From: DAOUJI01 sp965224415
GTDB lineage: Bacteria > Chloroflexota > Dehalococcoidia > Lucifugimonadales > JAGWBF01
Direction of reading: 5' to 3'
Length of the DNA: 64,000 bases
NCBI GenBank assembly: GCA_965224415.1
Contig: CBDCZB010000004.1
Location: 186,001-250,000, forward strand
Shown: piece after piece, positions 25,034-33,937 of the stretch
Position numbering within the stretch: position 1 is the first letter of the stretch
Layout: the number at the start of each line of letters is the position of its first letter
Made by a program: the position numbers and the translations under genes
Notes under the pieces: generated by a model
Database searches by the model: none
What the model saw: the letters and a program-made list of their open reading frames with translations, nothing else
Told to the model about the DNA's origin: nothing

Positions 25034-25110
25034 ACGCCCAGCGGAATGTAAGCGTCGATAATCTTGAAACTTATAGCAAAAGGGCAGGATTCCTGTCAAG
25101 CGCTGGGCGT
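25034..25110 (-). promoter_or_regulatory. Promoter of the second binding-protein gene, flanked by an inverted repeat
   Basis: On the minus strand TTGACA (25094-25099), 18 bases, TATAAG (25070-25075). The perfect 10-base arms ACGCCCAGCG (25034-25043) and CGCTGGGCGT (25101-25110) bracket the promoter. They could be operator half-sites or a cruciform. The rest of the gap 24943-25252 shows nothing recognisable. Confidence 0.6.
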
Positions 25111-25252
25111 GGGCTGGAACTGCTGATGGACTCCTTACGATTGGCGGGGCTGCAAAAATGAATCCGCGTCCACGGATGCAGCCTGTACGGACGCTTGTAA
25201 CTCATGAGAGCCGCCAAGTATACTGGTGTCCTATTGATGTTCCGTTCCTGCT

Positions 25253-26380
25253 TTGAGCGCGATACTCGGGAGACCTTCCCCCTTGCTTCTTGACCGACGA
25301 TTTCTGCTTGGCACAGCTGTGACTGTGGGCCTGATCTTCTTATTTCTATGGAAGATCGATTTCAGCGACACTTGGAGCCAGTTGCGCCACGCCAACTATG
25401 CCTACTTTTTGCCCGCAGTCGCACTCTATTTTGTCGCCCTTGGCTTCCGGTCCCTTCGTTGGCGATTACTGCTCCTTCACATAAAGCCCATCCCGGTCCG
25501 CAACCTCTATCCCGTAACCGTCATAGGCTATTTCGCCAACAACGTGCTGCCCATACGCCTGGGCGAGCTTGTGCGCTCCCAGGCTCTCTGGCAGAAAGAA
25601 GGAGTGAGCAGGGCCTCCGGCTTGGCCACCATAGGTGTGGAGCGGGTAATGGATGGACTCACCCTCATTTTCTTTGTAGTGGTGGTATGGCCGTTTCTAC
25701 CCTGGACCGAGGCCCTGAAAGCCGACGACGGAGGCCTTAAGGTCCTCTGGCTGGTTGCGAGCGGCGTTGTCGCGGCGCTTTTCGCCGCAGGCTTCATAGT
25801 CCTGTTCGTGTTGGCGGCCCGCCCTGAGTTGGGACGACGAATGGCCGGCTTCGTAGTGAGGCCACTGCCTGAGCGTTTCAGGGGCGTCGGAATCAACTTG
25901 ATTATGGCTCTCATAGAGGGCCTCGGGGCGTTAAAGAGTCCGCGCCGCCTTGGAGTGATTGCTCTTGTGTCCCTGCCAGTGTGGCTGACCGAGGCGGCCA
26001 TGTACTACATTATCGCCCTCTCCTTTGACCTGGATCAGTCCTTCGGCGTAATTATGCTGGTGACGGCCACGGCCAACCTGGCCACTGCCGTGCCGTCCAG
26101 CGTTGGGGGAATCGGTCCCTTCGAAGTCGTGGCCAAGAGCACGTTGGTGGCCTTCGGAGTCGCCGCTGAACCTGCGGCAGCGTATTCGTTCTTCGTCCAC
26201 ATAGTTGCACTCTGGCTTCCGGTGAACCTTGCAGGACTATTCTTCATGTGGAAGGAGAATATCGGATTCAACAACCTTTCACACATAAGGATTACAGGGG
26301 CGCAGTCGGAATCCGGCGCCCTCTCTCCGTTGCATCAAAGTCCTGACGAACAGGGACGAGAGGCAGGAGGAGGCCGTTGA
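25253..26380 (+). CDS. LPG-synthase TM-region/flippase-like membrane protein (UPF0104)
   Basis: A 375-residue polytopic membrane protein with the UPF0104 signature GYFANNVLPIRLGELVRSQAL (here split over about residues 99-119) and SVGGIGPFEVVAKSTLVAFG near 285-305. The family covers the transmembrane part of lysyl-phosphatidylglycerol synthases and putative lipid-linked sugar flippases; the soluble transferase domain is absent here, so a transport role is more likely. The start is TTG 25253, the first possible start after an in-frame stop. The stop overlaps the next start by four bases (TTGA), which indicates coupling with the FAD oxidoreductase. Confidence 0.82.
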   Translation: MSAILGRPSPLLLDRRFLLGTAVTVGLIFLFLWKIDFSDTWSQLRHANYAYFLPAVALYFVALGFRSLRWRLLLLHIKPIPVRNLYPVTVIGYFANNVLPIRLGELVRSQALWQKEGVSRASGLATIGVERVMDGLTLIFFVVVVWPFLPWTEALKADDGGLKVLWLVASGVVAALFAAGFIVLFVLAARPELGRRMAGFVVRPLPERFRGVGINLIMALIEGLGALKSPRRLGVIALVSLPVWLTEAAMYYIIALSFDLDQSFGVIMLVTATANLATAVPSSVGGIGPFEVVAKSTLVAFGVAAEPAAAYSFFVHIVALWLPVNLAGLFFMWKENIGFNNLSHIRITGAQSESGALSPLHQSPDEQGREAGGGR

Positions 26381-27702
26381 AAGTAGGGGTTATAGGAGGA
26401 GGCGCAGCGGGGCTTGCGGCCGCCCACGCGCTGGTGAAGAGAGGTCACCAGGCCCACGTGTTTGAGGCGGCGCCCTTTCTGGGTGGACAGGCGTCCACCT
26501 TCGAGATAGGCGGAGGAAGGCTGGAGAAGGGGTATCACCACCTTTTCCTCAGCGACACCCACATGGTGGACCTGATTCACGAATTGGGTCTCGGGCATAA
26601 GCTGGCATGGATAGAGTCCAAGGTGGGGTTCTACTATGGCGGACGCATCTGGAAGTTTGCATCGCCTCTGGACCTTCTCCGGTTCAAGCCGTTGAGCCTC
26701 TATGACCGGTTTCGGTTGGGTCTGGTTACGCTGTACTTGCAGAAGAAAAAGAACGGTCTGGACTACGAAGGGGTGACGGCGGCTGACTGGTTGAGGGACA
26801 AAGTGGGCCGCAAGGCTTACGAGGTCGTCTGGGAGCCTATGCTGCGGGGCAAGTTCGGCCAGCATTACGACCAAATCAGCATGACGTGGCTCTGGGGAAA
26901 GATCTATCTCAGGGTGGCGTCGAGGGGCAAACCCTGGGAAAAGGAGAAGCTGGGATACCCTATGGGCAGCTTTGGAGAGGTTTTCGACTGCCTGGGAGAG
27001 CGGATCCAAGAATTGGGCGGGGAAGTGCACATCTCACGTGGAGTCAAAGCGATCCATTTCCAGGACGACCGGGCTGCGGGTCTAACAGTGGACACCCCCG
27101 ACGGCAGCGTAGAGTCCCGGGACTACGACGCCATAATCGCGACCACTCCCTCCTACGTTTTCACCAGATTGGCGCCCATGCTGCCGGAGTCTTACGCCTC
27201 CAAGCTAACCAACGTCACCTATCTCTCCGCAGTGCTGATGATACTGGAGCTGGACAGGCCGCTTTCTCACATCTATTGGCTCAACGTTGCAGACCGCTCT
27301 GTCCCGTTCGTGGGTGTGATTGAGCACACCAACCTGGTGGACCCGTCCCTCTATGGAGGCAAACATCTGGTCTATCTGACCAACTATCCAAGCGTTGACA
27401 GCCCGTTGTACCAGAAGACCGGCGATGAGCTTCTGGAGGAGTTTCTTCCCCACCTCAAGAATATAAACCCGGACTTTGAGTCGTCCTGGGTGCAAGGGTT
27501 CCGCCACTTCCGTGTGGACGCCGCCCAGCCGATAATCGGGGTCAACTACAGGGAACGCATTCCCGATGTCCGGACCCCCATCAAAGGCCTTTACCTGGCC
27601 AACACGACCCAGATATACCCTGAAGACAGGGGCACCAATTACAGCGTCAAGCTGGGCCAGGAGGCCGCTGAACTGGTCCTGAAGGACTATGGCAAGGCAT
27701 AG
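26377..27702 (+). CDS. FAD-dependent oxidoreductase of the protoporphyrinogen/amine-oxidase fold
   Basis: A 441-residue flavoprotein. The N terminus MKVGVIGGGAAGLAAAHALV is a Rossmann dinucleotide site (GxGxxG followed by a Glu at the end of the second strand, VFEA). GYHHLFLSDTHMVDLIHELG resembles the amine-oxidase/PPO-like substrate region, and the C-terminal GLYLANTTQIYPEDRGTNYS closes the FAD pocket. Homologues are often found beside polyprenyl-sugar or carotenoid enzymes, but the substrate is unknown. It overlaps the flippase-like gene and probably acts with it. The start TTG is shared with the upstream stop. Confidence 0.85.
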   Translation: MKVGVIGGGAAGLAAAHALVKRGHQAHVFEAAPFLGGQASTFEIGGGRLEKGYHHLFLSDTHMVDLIHELGLGHKLAWIESKVGFYYGGRIWKFASPLDLLRFKPLSLYDRFRLGLVTLYLQKKKNGLDYEGVTAADWLRDKVGRKAYEVVWEPMLRGKFGQHYDQISMTWLWGKIYLRVASRGKPWEKEKLGYPMGSFGEVFDCLGERIQELGGEVHISRGVKAIHFQDDRAAGLTVDTPDGSVESRDYDAIIATTPSYVFTRLAPMLPESYASKLTNVTYLSAVLMILELDRPLSHIYWLNVADRSVPFVGVIEHTNLVDPSLYGGKHLVYLTNYPSVDSPLYQKTGDELLEEFLPHLKNINPDFESSWVQGFRHFRVDAAQPIIGVNYRERIPDVRTPIKGLYLANTTQIYPEDRGTNYSVKLGQEAAELVLKDYGKA

Positions 27703-27860
27703 TGTGAGGGCCTTGATAGACGAGCAATATTCGCCGCCCTAAGGCGCAGTGGCTGGATTGAAGCACCGCATCGGTTGTGATACTATTTCGTCGGCCTGTG
27801 ATAAGTTTAATGATGGGCTAGCACAAGCGCTACCAGCTTAGGTAAACGGAGCCGCAACGG

Positions 27861-28355
27861 GTGACCTCAGACAGCAAGGATCTCAAAGACATGGTCACGA
27901 GGGCGCTGGCCAATCAGGAACAGAAAACCGTCACCATATTGTCTTCTCTGCTTGCGGTGCAGGATGGCGTGGGATACGTGCCCAACGAAGCCATAGACGC
28001 CGTGGCTGAGCTAACCGGATCAACGATCAACGACGTTTGGGGAGTGGCGTCCTTCTACACCAACCTCCGATTCGCTCCGCCCGGAGACACTATAGTAGAG
28101 TTGTGCTGGGGACCGTCCTGCCACGTGCAGGGCGCCATGCAAGTCATCAAAGAAGCGTTTAATCACCTGGGGCTGGAGTCAGAAGGAAACACTTCCGACG
28201 GCAGGGTCACCGTGCAGTTGAATACTTGCCTGGGGGCTTGTTCCCAAGGTCCCGCCGGCAGCATAGACCATCATTTAGTTGGGCGCTTGACGCCCTCGAG
28301 AGTCGTTGAAATATTAGACGACCGCTTGACGGCGGACTCGTCTGCGGCGCATTAG
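27861..28355 (+). CDS. nuoE: NADH dehydrogenase NuoE-type [2Fe-2S] subunit
   Basis: A 164-residue thioredoxin-fold ferredoxin. The four cluster ligands appear as LCWGPSCHVQGA and LNTCLGACSQGP (Cys-x5-Cys and Cys-x3-Cys). The N-terminal helical part includes ALLAVQDGVGYVPNEAIDAV in slightly different form (SLLAVQDGVGYVP), typical of NuoE/HoxE/HydC. It transfers electrons near the FMN of the NuoF-like subunit encoded six bases downstream. The start is GTG 27861; ATG 27891 is an alternative. No membrane subunits of complex I are nearby, so the assembly is likely soluble. Confidence 0.88.
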   Translation: MTSDSKDLKDMVTRALANQEQKTVTILSSLLAVQDGVGYVPNEAIDAVAELTGSTINDVWGVASFYTNLRFAPPGDTIVELCWGPSCHVQGAMQVIKEAFNHLGLESEGNTSDGRVTVQLNTCLGACSQGPAGSIDHHLVGRLTPSRVVEILDDRLTADSSAAH

Positions 28356-28361
28356 AGACTC

Positions 28362-30071
28362 ATGCCCTCTTTCAGCGAAATCCAGGCGGAGTCCCAGAGA
28401 CGGTGGGACTCTTTGTCGTCTGGCGACGTTCCATGGATAAGAATCGGGTCCAGTTTGTGCGGCAAGGCGGCAGGGAGCGACGAAGTCGTTGAAGCCGTCC
28501 GAACTGAGCTACAAACTCACGACGTCCTGGCCAACGTCAGCGAAGTCGGCTGCATAGGGATGTGCTATGCGGAACCGCTGATGGACATCATGGTTCCGGG
28601 CGGGCCAAGGGTCTTCTACGGCAAGATGGACCGTACGAAAGTACCCGCCGTTATTTACTCTCACCTTGTTCGGCAGGAACCCGTGGCTGAACTCGCGTTG
28701 GGATATCTGGGCGAAGAGGCGTTGGCAGGGGCCGAAAACCTCTGGGACCTTCCCATGATGAAAGGTCAGATGAGAGTCGCGTTGAGGAATGCCGGCACAA
28801 TCGACCCATGTGACATACACCAGTACGTCGCCAACGGCGGCTATGGGGCTTTGCACAAGGCTCTCACACAGATGACTCCCGAGGAAACCCTCGAGGAAGT
28901 GGACAAGTCGGGCCTCCGGGGAAGAGGCGGGGCCGCCTTCCCGACAGCCACCAAATGGAGCTTCTTGGCGAGGACCGCCGGCGCGGTTAAATATATCCTG
29001 TGCAACTGCGAAGAGGGAGACCCAGGAGCATTCAACGACAAGGGAATCCTGGAATGTGACCCGCATACTCTGCTGGAAGGGATGCTCATCGCGGGCTACG
29101 CCACCGGCGCAACCCAGGGATACGTCTTCATCCGACACGGTCACGAGGGCCCCATAGAGCGGACCTGGGCAGCCATTCGCCAAGCTAGAGAGGCTGGTTT
29201 TCTAGGAGAGGACATACTGGAATCGGGGTTCTCGTTCGATATCGAGGTGTCTCTGACAGGGGACTCGTACGTCGCAGGCGAGGAAACCGCTCTGATGGAG
29301 TCCATCGAGGGGAGCCGCGCCATGCCCCGGTATAGGCCGCCGTTCCCAGCTCAAGTTGGGCTGTTCGGCAAGCCCACCAACATCAACAACGTCAAGACGC
29401 TGTCATATGTTCCAGAGATCATCCGCCAAGGCGGCGAATGGTTTGCGGGAATCGGCCAAAACCGAAGCAAGGGAACGGCCCTGCTTTGCCTATCGGGCAA
29501 CATTGAATACCCAGGGCTGATGGAAGTCCCTTTGGGGATAACACTGAACAGTGTCATCAACGAGATGGCCGGCGGTGTCCCAAACGGCAAGAAGCTTAAG
29601 TTGTTGCAAACCGGAGGTCCCCTGGGAGGCGTCCTGGGCAGCGACAGCCTGGACATCCCATTGGACTTCGAAGCCATGTCCCAGGCCGGAGCCATTCTGG
29701 GGTCCGGCGGAATCATCGTGGCTGACGAGGACACGTGCGCCGTGGACCTCACCCGCTCCCTCATAGCCTTCTGTCAATATGAGTCCTGCGGCAAGTGTTT
29801 CCCCTGCCGGATGGGAATGTCCCATCTGCTGGAAGTGCTCGAACGCATCTGCCGTTTCGAGAGCGGCCCTGAGGAGCTTGACCTGATGCAGCGGGTAGGC
29901 CGGCAAATGCAGGCCGGGTCCCTGTGCGGTCACGGACAATTGGGGTTTAACCCGGTTTCCTCAGCGCTGAAATATTTCAAAGACGAGTTCGAGGCCCACA
30001 TGATCGACAAGACCTGCCCAGCGGGCGTATGCCCTGGAGACAACTTCTCACCGGCGCGCACGAGACGATAG
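28362..30071 (+). CDS. nuoF: NuoF/HydB-type NADH-binding flavoprotein subunit
   Basis: A 569-residue protein. Residues 1-115 form a thioredoxin-like ferredoxin domain with three visible Cys (SSLCGKAAGS and VGCIGMCYAEP); one usual ligand is not apparent. Next comes the FMN/NADH domain with GLRGRGGAAFPTATKW, NCEEGDPGAFNDKGILE and YVAGEETALMESIEG, then an SLBB domain, and the [4Fe-4S] site SCGKCFPCRMG with a later Cys. It lacks the C-terminal ferredoxin found in some HydB/StnB proteins. It oxidizes or reduces NAD(H) and exchanges electrons with NuoE and the following large iron-sulfur subunit. Confidence 0.92.
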   Translation: MPSFSEIQAESQRRWDSLSSGDVPWIRIGSSLCGKAAGSDEVVEAVRTELQTHDVLANVSEVGCIGMCYAEPLMDIMVPGGPRVFYGKMDRTKVPAVIYSHLVRQEPVAELALGYLGEEALAGAENLWDLPMMKGQMRVALRNAGTIDPCDIHQYVANGGYGALHKALTQMTPEETLEEVDKSGLRGRGGAAFPTATKWSFLARTAGAVKYILCNCEEGDPGAFNDKGILECDPHTLLEGMLIAGYATGATQGYVFIRHGHEGPIERTWAAIRQAREAGFLGEDILESGFSFDIEVSLTGDSYVAGEETALMESIEGSRAMPRYRPPFPAQVGLFGKPTNINNVKTLSYVPEIIRQGGEWFAGIGQNRSKGTALLCLSGNIEYPGLMEVPLGITLNSVINEMAGGVPNGKKLKLLQTGGPLGGVLGSDSLDIPLDFEAMSQAGAILGSGGIIVADEDTCAVDLTRSLIAFCQYESCGKCFPCRMGMSHLLEVLERICRFESGPEELDLMQRVGRQMQAGSLCGHGQLGFNPVSSALKYFKDEFEAHMIDKTCPAGVCPGDNFSPARTRR

Positions 30072-30082
30072 AGGTGCTGTAA

Positions 30083-32923
30083 ATGGCTGATGAAATCAAC
30101 ATCACCATAGACGGGGTGTCCTACAAGACCAAGGCGGGAAAGATGGTGCTGGAAGCGGCCATAGACGCCGGGGTGTATGTGCCGTACCTCTGCTACCACC
30201 CAGGTATGAAGCCCTACGCGGCATGTCGTATGTGCGTCGTGGAGGTGGAAGGCGGCCGCGGATACCCTGCGTCCTGCACCCTGCCCGTCCAGGACGGCAT
30301 GTCCGTCCGCACCACAACCAACGAGGTCTACGAGCTGCGCAGGTCGATTATGGAAATGCTGATTTCCGAGCATCCCCACGGATGTCTCACTTGCCACCGC
30401 GTCGATCTCTGCGGGCCCCAAGATATATGCCTGCGCCACGTTTCAGTGAACGATCGGTGTGTCGTATGCCCCAAAAATGAACGCTGCGAACTGAAGGACA
30501 CGACGCGTTTCTTGGACATGGACCTGGAATCGGCCCTGACCTATCAGTACCGCAACCTCCCCATAGAGACAGGAGACCCCTTCTATGACCGGGACTACAA
30601 CCTGTGCATCGTTTGCGGCAGGTGCGTCCGGGCTTGTGAGGAACTTCGCGGAGACAACGCAATCACGTTCACCGACAGGTCCGGCAAGGCGCTGGTGGGC
30701 ACCTCCCAAGGCACGTCGCTGCTGGAATCGGGCTGTGAGTTCTGTGGGGCTTGCATAGACGTGTGCCCGGTGGGGGCTTTGGTGGAGAGCGACCACAAGT
30801 GGGAGAAGGCCAAGAATGTAGAGAAGACTGTCTGCCCTCATTGTCCCGTGGGATGCCAGCTCAACCTCGAACTCAACAAATTCGACAAAGTGATACGTGT
30901 CGTTCCCGAATTGAACTCTCCCGCCAACAAAGGCCAGGCCTGTTTCAAGGGCAAGTTCGGGTTGGAGTTCGTCAACCACAAGGAGCGTCTGACCACTCCC
31001 CTCATTCGCCGCGACGGAGTCCTGGAGAAGGCCACCTGGGAAGAGGCCTTGGACTATGTGGCCGAACGGCTTCCCCGGTATAAAGGCGATCAGTTTGCCG
31101 TCCTAACCGCCCCGGACAGCTGTAACGAGGAACACTATCTGGCTCAAAAGTTCGCCCGTTCGGTGATGGTCACCAACAACGTGGACCAGACCTCAGACAC
31201 GTCCCCGGAGCTGGTATATGGTCCCATAAACGCCTTGGCCCATGGAGCCGCCACCAATCCCATTTGGGACCTGGAAGAAGCCCGGTGCATCCTGGTGTTC
31301 AACGCCAACATCACCGAAGACCAGAACGTGGCCGCGGTTCCCATCAAGAAAGCCGTGCAAGCCGGCGCCCAGCTTGTGGTTATAGACCCGCGAGAAGTGG
31401 AGCTCACCCGCTACGCGGCCCTGTGGCTGCGTCCTCGACCGGGGAGCGAGCTGACTCTGCTGGGCGGGTTGCTCAAGTCCGTCTATGACCAGGGGTTGGT
31501 GGACAATGTATGGGTGGAGGAGAACTGCCGCGGCCTGGGTGACTTGGCAAGCCAAGTCTCCAAGCTGGACTTGGACACGGTTGCCGCAGAGACGGGAGTT
31601 TCCGTCGATGACGTTCAACAGGCCGCCCGTCTTTACGCAGGATCGAGAAAGTCAGCGGTGGTCTACGGGTTGGACAACGTCCCCCGCGAGATTAGAAGGG
31701 AATGCACCGAGGCCCTATCCAACCTGCCGCTGATGACTGGAAACCTGGGGCGTCCGCACACCGGCCTCTATCCCATGAGGCGCGGGGCCAACGAGCAAGG
31801 CGCCTGGGACATGGGCTCTGTGCCAGGATTCCTGCCTGGTTACAAGAGCCTCGACTCCCACAACGACAGGGACTTCTTCGAGCAGGCGTGGGGCGAAATG
31901 GTGCCCATCGAGCAGGGGCTTGACCTGGAAGGCGTCTTCGCGGCCCTCCACTCAAGCCTCAAAGCGATGTTCGTGGTGGGTGATGGGCTGGTCCACTCAG
32001 CCGCTTCCCTGGGAGGGGTGCGGGAAGTCCCCGACTTGATGGGAGGACTGGACAACCTGGAACTTCTGGTAGTCCAGGACCACTTCCTCGGTGAGACTGC
32101 CCAGAAGGCCCACGTAGTCTTTCCCCGAGCGGCTTTCACCGAAAAACACGGAACTTTCACCAGTATGGAGCGGCGGGTGCAGCACATCCGACCAGCCTAC
32201 AAGGTCAAGAACAGCCAGGCGCGGCCCGAGTGGGAAACCATCTGCGGGCTGGCCCAGAAGATGGGAGCATCGGGTTTCGACTTCCAAGAAGCATCCGAGA
32301 TAATGAAAGAGATAGCGACGCTGGTCCACGACTACGCGGGCATATCCCACAGCCGTCTGGAAAGCGAAGCCGTGCTGGTGGCCAGGCCCGACCCCTCCAA
32401 CCCTCTGCCCATTCAGGTGCTCTACTCCGAAAAGGAACACAAGGGCCTGCAGCTTCCCTGCACAGGTCCGGACCATCCGGGAACCGTATGTCTTTTCGAA
32501 GAGGGCTTCACAGGAGAAAACCGGCCGACTATCGCAGTGCCGGAATTCCGCACCGTGCCCCTGAACGGCGCCGGTGATCAATCCTTTCTGCTAGTGCCGG
32601 GGAGGGTGCTCTATTCGGACCGCCCGATGGAGGTTGTAGCGGGGAGACTCAACTCCATCAACCGCGACGAGCTTGTGTCGCTGAACACCGAAGATGCCGG
32701 AAGCCTGGGCGTCGCCGAAGGCGACCCCGTGGAGTTAACGACCCGCCGCCAGTCGATTCGTGGCGTCGCCACGCTGGCGGACTCGGCTCACAAAGGCGTA
32801 GTGTCGATCACTGGGCTGTTCGGACAGATGGCGGTCGAGTTGGATGCCAGCGACTCGCCTGACCCGATGGCTTCGGCGCCCGGACTGAATATTGAGCCGG
32901 TAACGGTTTCAAAGGCCGTGTGA
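30083..32923 (+). CDS. NuoG/formate dehydrogenase alpha-like iron-sulfur subunit without the FDH active-site residues
   Basis: A 946-residue protein. Residues 1-80: plant-type [2Fe-2S] domain (YLCYHPGMKPYAACRMC and ASCTLPV). About 85-140: His-Cys3 cluster region (HPHGCLTC, LCGPQDIC). About 170-240: two [4Fe-4S] sites (CIVCGRCVRACEE and CEFCGACIDVCPVGA). From 245: molybdopterin oxidoreductase with its own [4Fe-4S] site (CPHCPVGCQLNL, then KGQAC). Where FDH has Sec/Cys followed by His (NVDxCxRxUH), this protein reads NVDQTSDTSPE, so Ser-Pro replaces the catalytic pair and Asp the Arg. Formate oxidation is therefore unlikely; it may be an electron conduit or bind a different cofactor. It lies between NuoF and a ferredoxin reductase. 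Confidence 0.85.
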   Translation: MADEINITIDGVSYKTKAGKMVLEAAIDAGVYVPYLCYHPGMKPYAACRMCVVEVEGGRGYPASCTLPVQDGMSVRTTTNEVYELRRSIMEMLISEHPHGCLTCHRVDLCGPQDICLRHVSVNDRCVVCPKNERCELKDTTRFLDMDLESALTYQYRNLPIETGDPFYDRDYNLCIVCGRCVRACEELRGDNAITFTDRSGKALVGTSQGTSLLESGCEFCGACIDVCPVGALVESDHKWEKAKNVEKTVCPHCPVGCQLNLELNKFDKVIRVVPELNSPANKGQACFKGKFGLEFVNHKERLTTPLIRRDGVLEKATWEEALDYVAERLPRYKGDQFAVLTAPDSCNEEHYLAQKFARSVMVTNNVDQTSDTSPELVYGPINALAHGAATNPIWDLEEARCILVFNANITEDQNVAAVPIKKAVQAGAQLVVIDPREVELTRYAALWLRPRPGSELTLLGGLLKSVYDQGLVDNVWVEENCRGLGDLASQVSKLDLDTVAAETGVSVDDVQQAARLYAGSRKSAVVYGLDNVPREIRRECTEALSNLPLMTGNLGRPHTGLYPMRRGANEQGAWDMGSVPGFLPGYKSLDSHNDRDFFEQAWGEMVPIEQGLDLEGVFAALHSSLKAMFVVGDGLVHSAASLGGVREVPDLMGGLDNLELLVVQDHFLGETAQKAHVVFPRAAFTEKHGTFTSMERRVQHIRPAYKVKNSQARPEWETICGLAQKMGASGFDFQEASEIMKEIATLVHDYAGISHSRLESEAVLVARPDPSNPLPIQVLYSEKEHKGLQLPCTGPDHPGTVCLFEEGFTGENRPTIAVPEFRTVPLNGAGDQSFLLVPGRVLYSDRPMEVVAGRLNSINRDELVSLNTEDAGSLGVAEGDPVELTTRRQSIRGVATLADSAHKGVVSITGLFGQMAVELDASDSPDPMASAPGLNIEPVTVSKAV

Positions 32924-32947
32924 TGCTCCCAATATGGAGGACTTGAT

Positions 32948-33724
32948 TTGACGGAATCCGCAGACACCCGACTCCTGGAACGCGCCCGGAAGCTCCGGGA
33001 CGTGATAGCCAAGCTGCCCAAGGCCCACATCGTATACCGGCGGGACATAACCGAAGACCTGATGGTCATCAAGCTGAAACCCGAAGTGGACTTCACGTTT
33101 AAGCCGGGGCAGTACTGCACCCTGGGCTACGGAAGCGTGGAGCGGGCCTATTCCATAGCGTCGGCGCCCCACGAGGACGAGCTGGAAATATTCGTGGAAC
33201 TGGTGCCGCTGCCCGACGGAGTGCTGACTCCGGTCATGTGGGACCTTGGAGTCGGCGAGCAGATGAGCATCCGACCCCGCGCCAAGGGCATCTTCACCAT
33301 GGACGAGCGTTACACGAACCATCTGATGGTGGCCACGGTCACGGGCATCGCCCCCTTCATCAGCACGATTCGCAGCTATCTGCACAGGGGCGGCCAGGGG
33401 CACAGGTTCTACGTGCTCCAGGGCGCCAGCTACCTGGACGAGTTCACCTACGAAGAAGAGATGACGGAACTGGCCGTCGCCTACCCTGAAACGGTGATCT
33501 ACGTACCTACTATAAGCAGGCCCGCCGAGGAGAAGAACGCCCAGTGGCCGGGCGTTGCCGGCAGGGTGAACAACATCGTTGAAGACTACGTGGAAAAGAT
33601 GGGCCTCGACTCCGAGTCGACGCTCGTCTACGCCTGCGGCCACCCCGGCATGATAGAAGACCTCCGAGAGAAGCTGGAACCCCAAGACTTCAAGGTCAAA
33701 GAAGAGCGTTACTGGAAGCAGTAG
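32948..33724 (+). CDS. Ferredoxin-NAD(P)H reductase-type FAD protein
   Basis: A 258-residue flavoprotein with RAYSIASAPHEDELEI (FAD-binding RxYS), FKPGQYCTLG, and a C-terminal NAD(P) domain with TGIAPFISTIRSYL and VYACGHPGMIEDLREKL. No [2Fe-2S] cysteines are present. It resembles ferredoxin-NADP reductases and the NfnA subunit. Placed 24 bases after the NuoG-like gene with TGGAGG ahead of a TTG start, it probably belongs to the same enzyme, adding a second pyridine-nucleotide site. This arrangement recalls the StnABC/Nfn-type bifurcating transhydrogenases. Confidence 0.88.
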   Translation: MTESADTRLLERARKLRDVIAKLPKAHIVYRRDITEDLMVIKLKPEVDFTFKPGQYCTLGYGSVERAYSIASAPHEDELEIFVELVPLPDGVLTPVMWDLGVGEQMSIRPRAKGIFTMDERYTNHLMVATVTGIAPFISTIRSYLHRGGQGHRFYVLQGASYLDEFTYEEEMTELAVAYPETVIYVPTISRPAEEKNAQWPGVAGRVNNIVEDYVEKMGLDSESTLVYACGHPGMIEDLREKLEPQDFKVKEERYWKQ

Positions 33725-33836
33725 CGACGGTTTGTACCTGACATAACAGACGCCGGATGCTTAGCGCCGGTGCCTTGTTTTTCCCAGCGGTGTTGTAGCG
33801 TATAACGAGAGGGATGTCCGCCGAACGTCGCCATAG

Positions 33837-33929
33837 AGTTCAGGAAGAATCGTCTTGCCTCGCCATCGCTTCGTCGCGATGAATATCGCCCGCGACATTG
33901 CCAAGAAGGCCGGCTGGCCGGACAGGTAG
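33837..33929 (+). pseudogene. Possible decayed HicA toxin remnant
   Basis: A frame of 30 codons, opened by a stop and without a proper start, ends nine bases before the HicB ATG. It reads VLPRHRFVAMN then IARDIAKKAGWPD, which resembles the HicA C terminus (PxHxxxxxxxxRxIxKxAG). HicA normally precedes HicB directly. No full-length HicA can be assembled from the other two frames of this 213-base gap by eye, so a degraded toxin gene is my best reading. Confidence 0.35.
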
Positions 33930-33937
33930 GAGGCATC

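Noticed and set aside
30083..32923. Annotation as a functional formate dehydrogenase alpha subunit
   Set aside because: The Sec/Cys, His and Arg of the FDH active site are replaced in the motif NVDQTSDTSPE.
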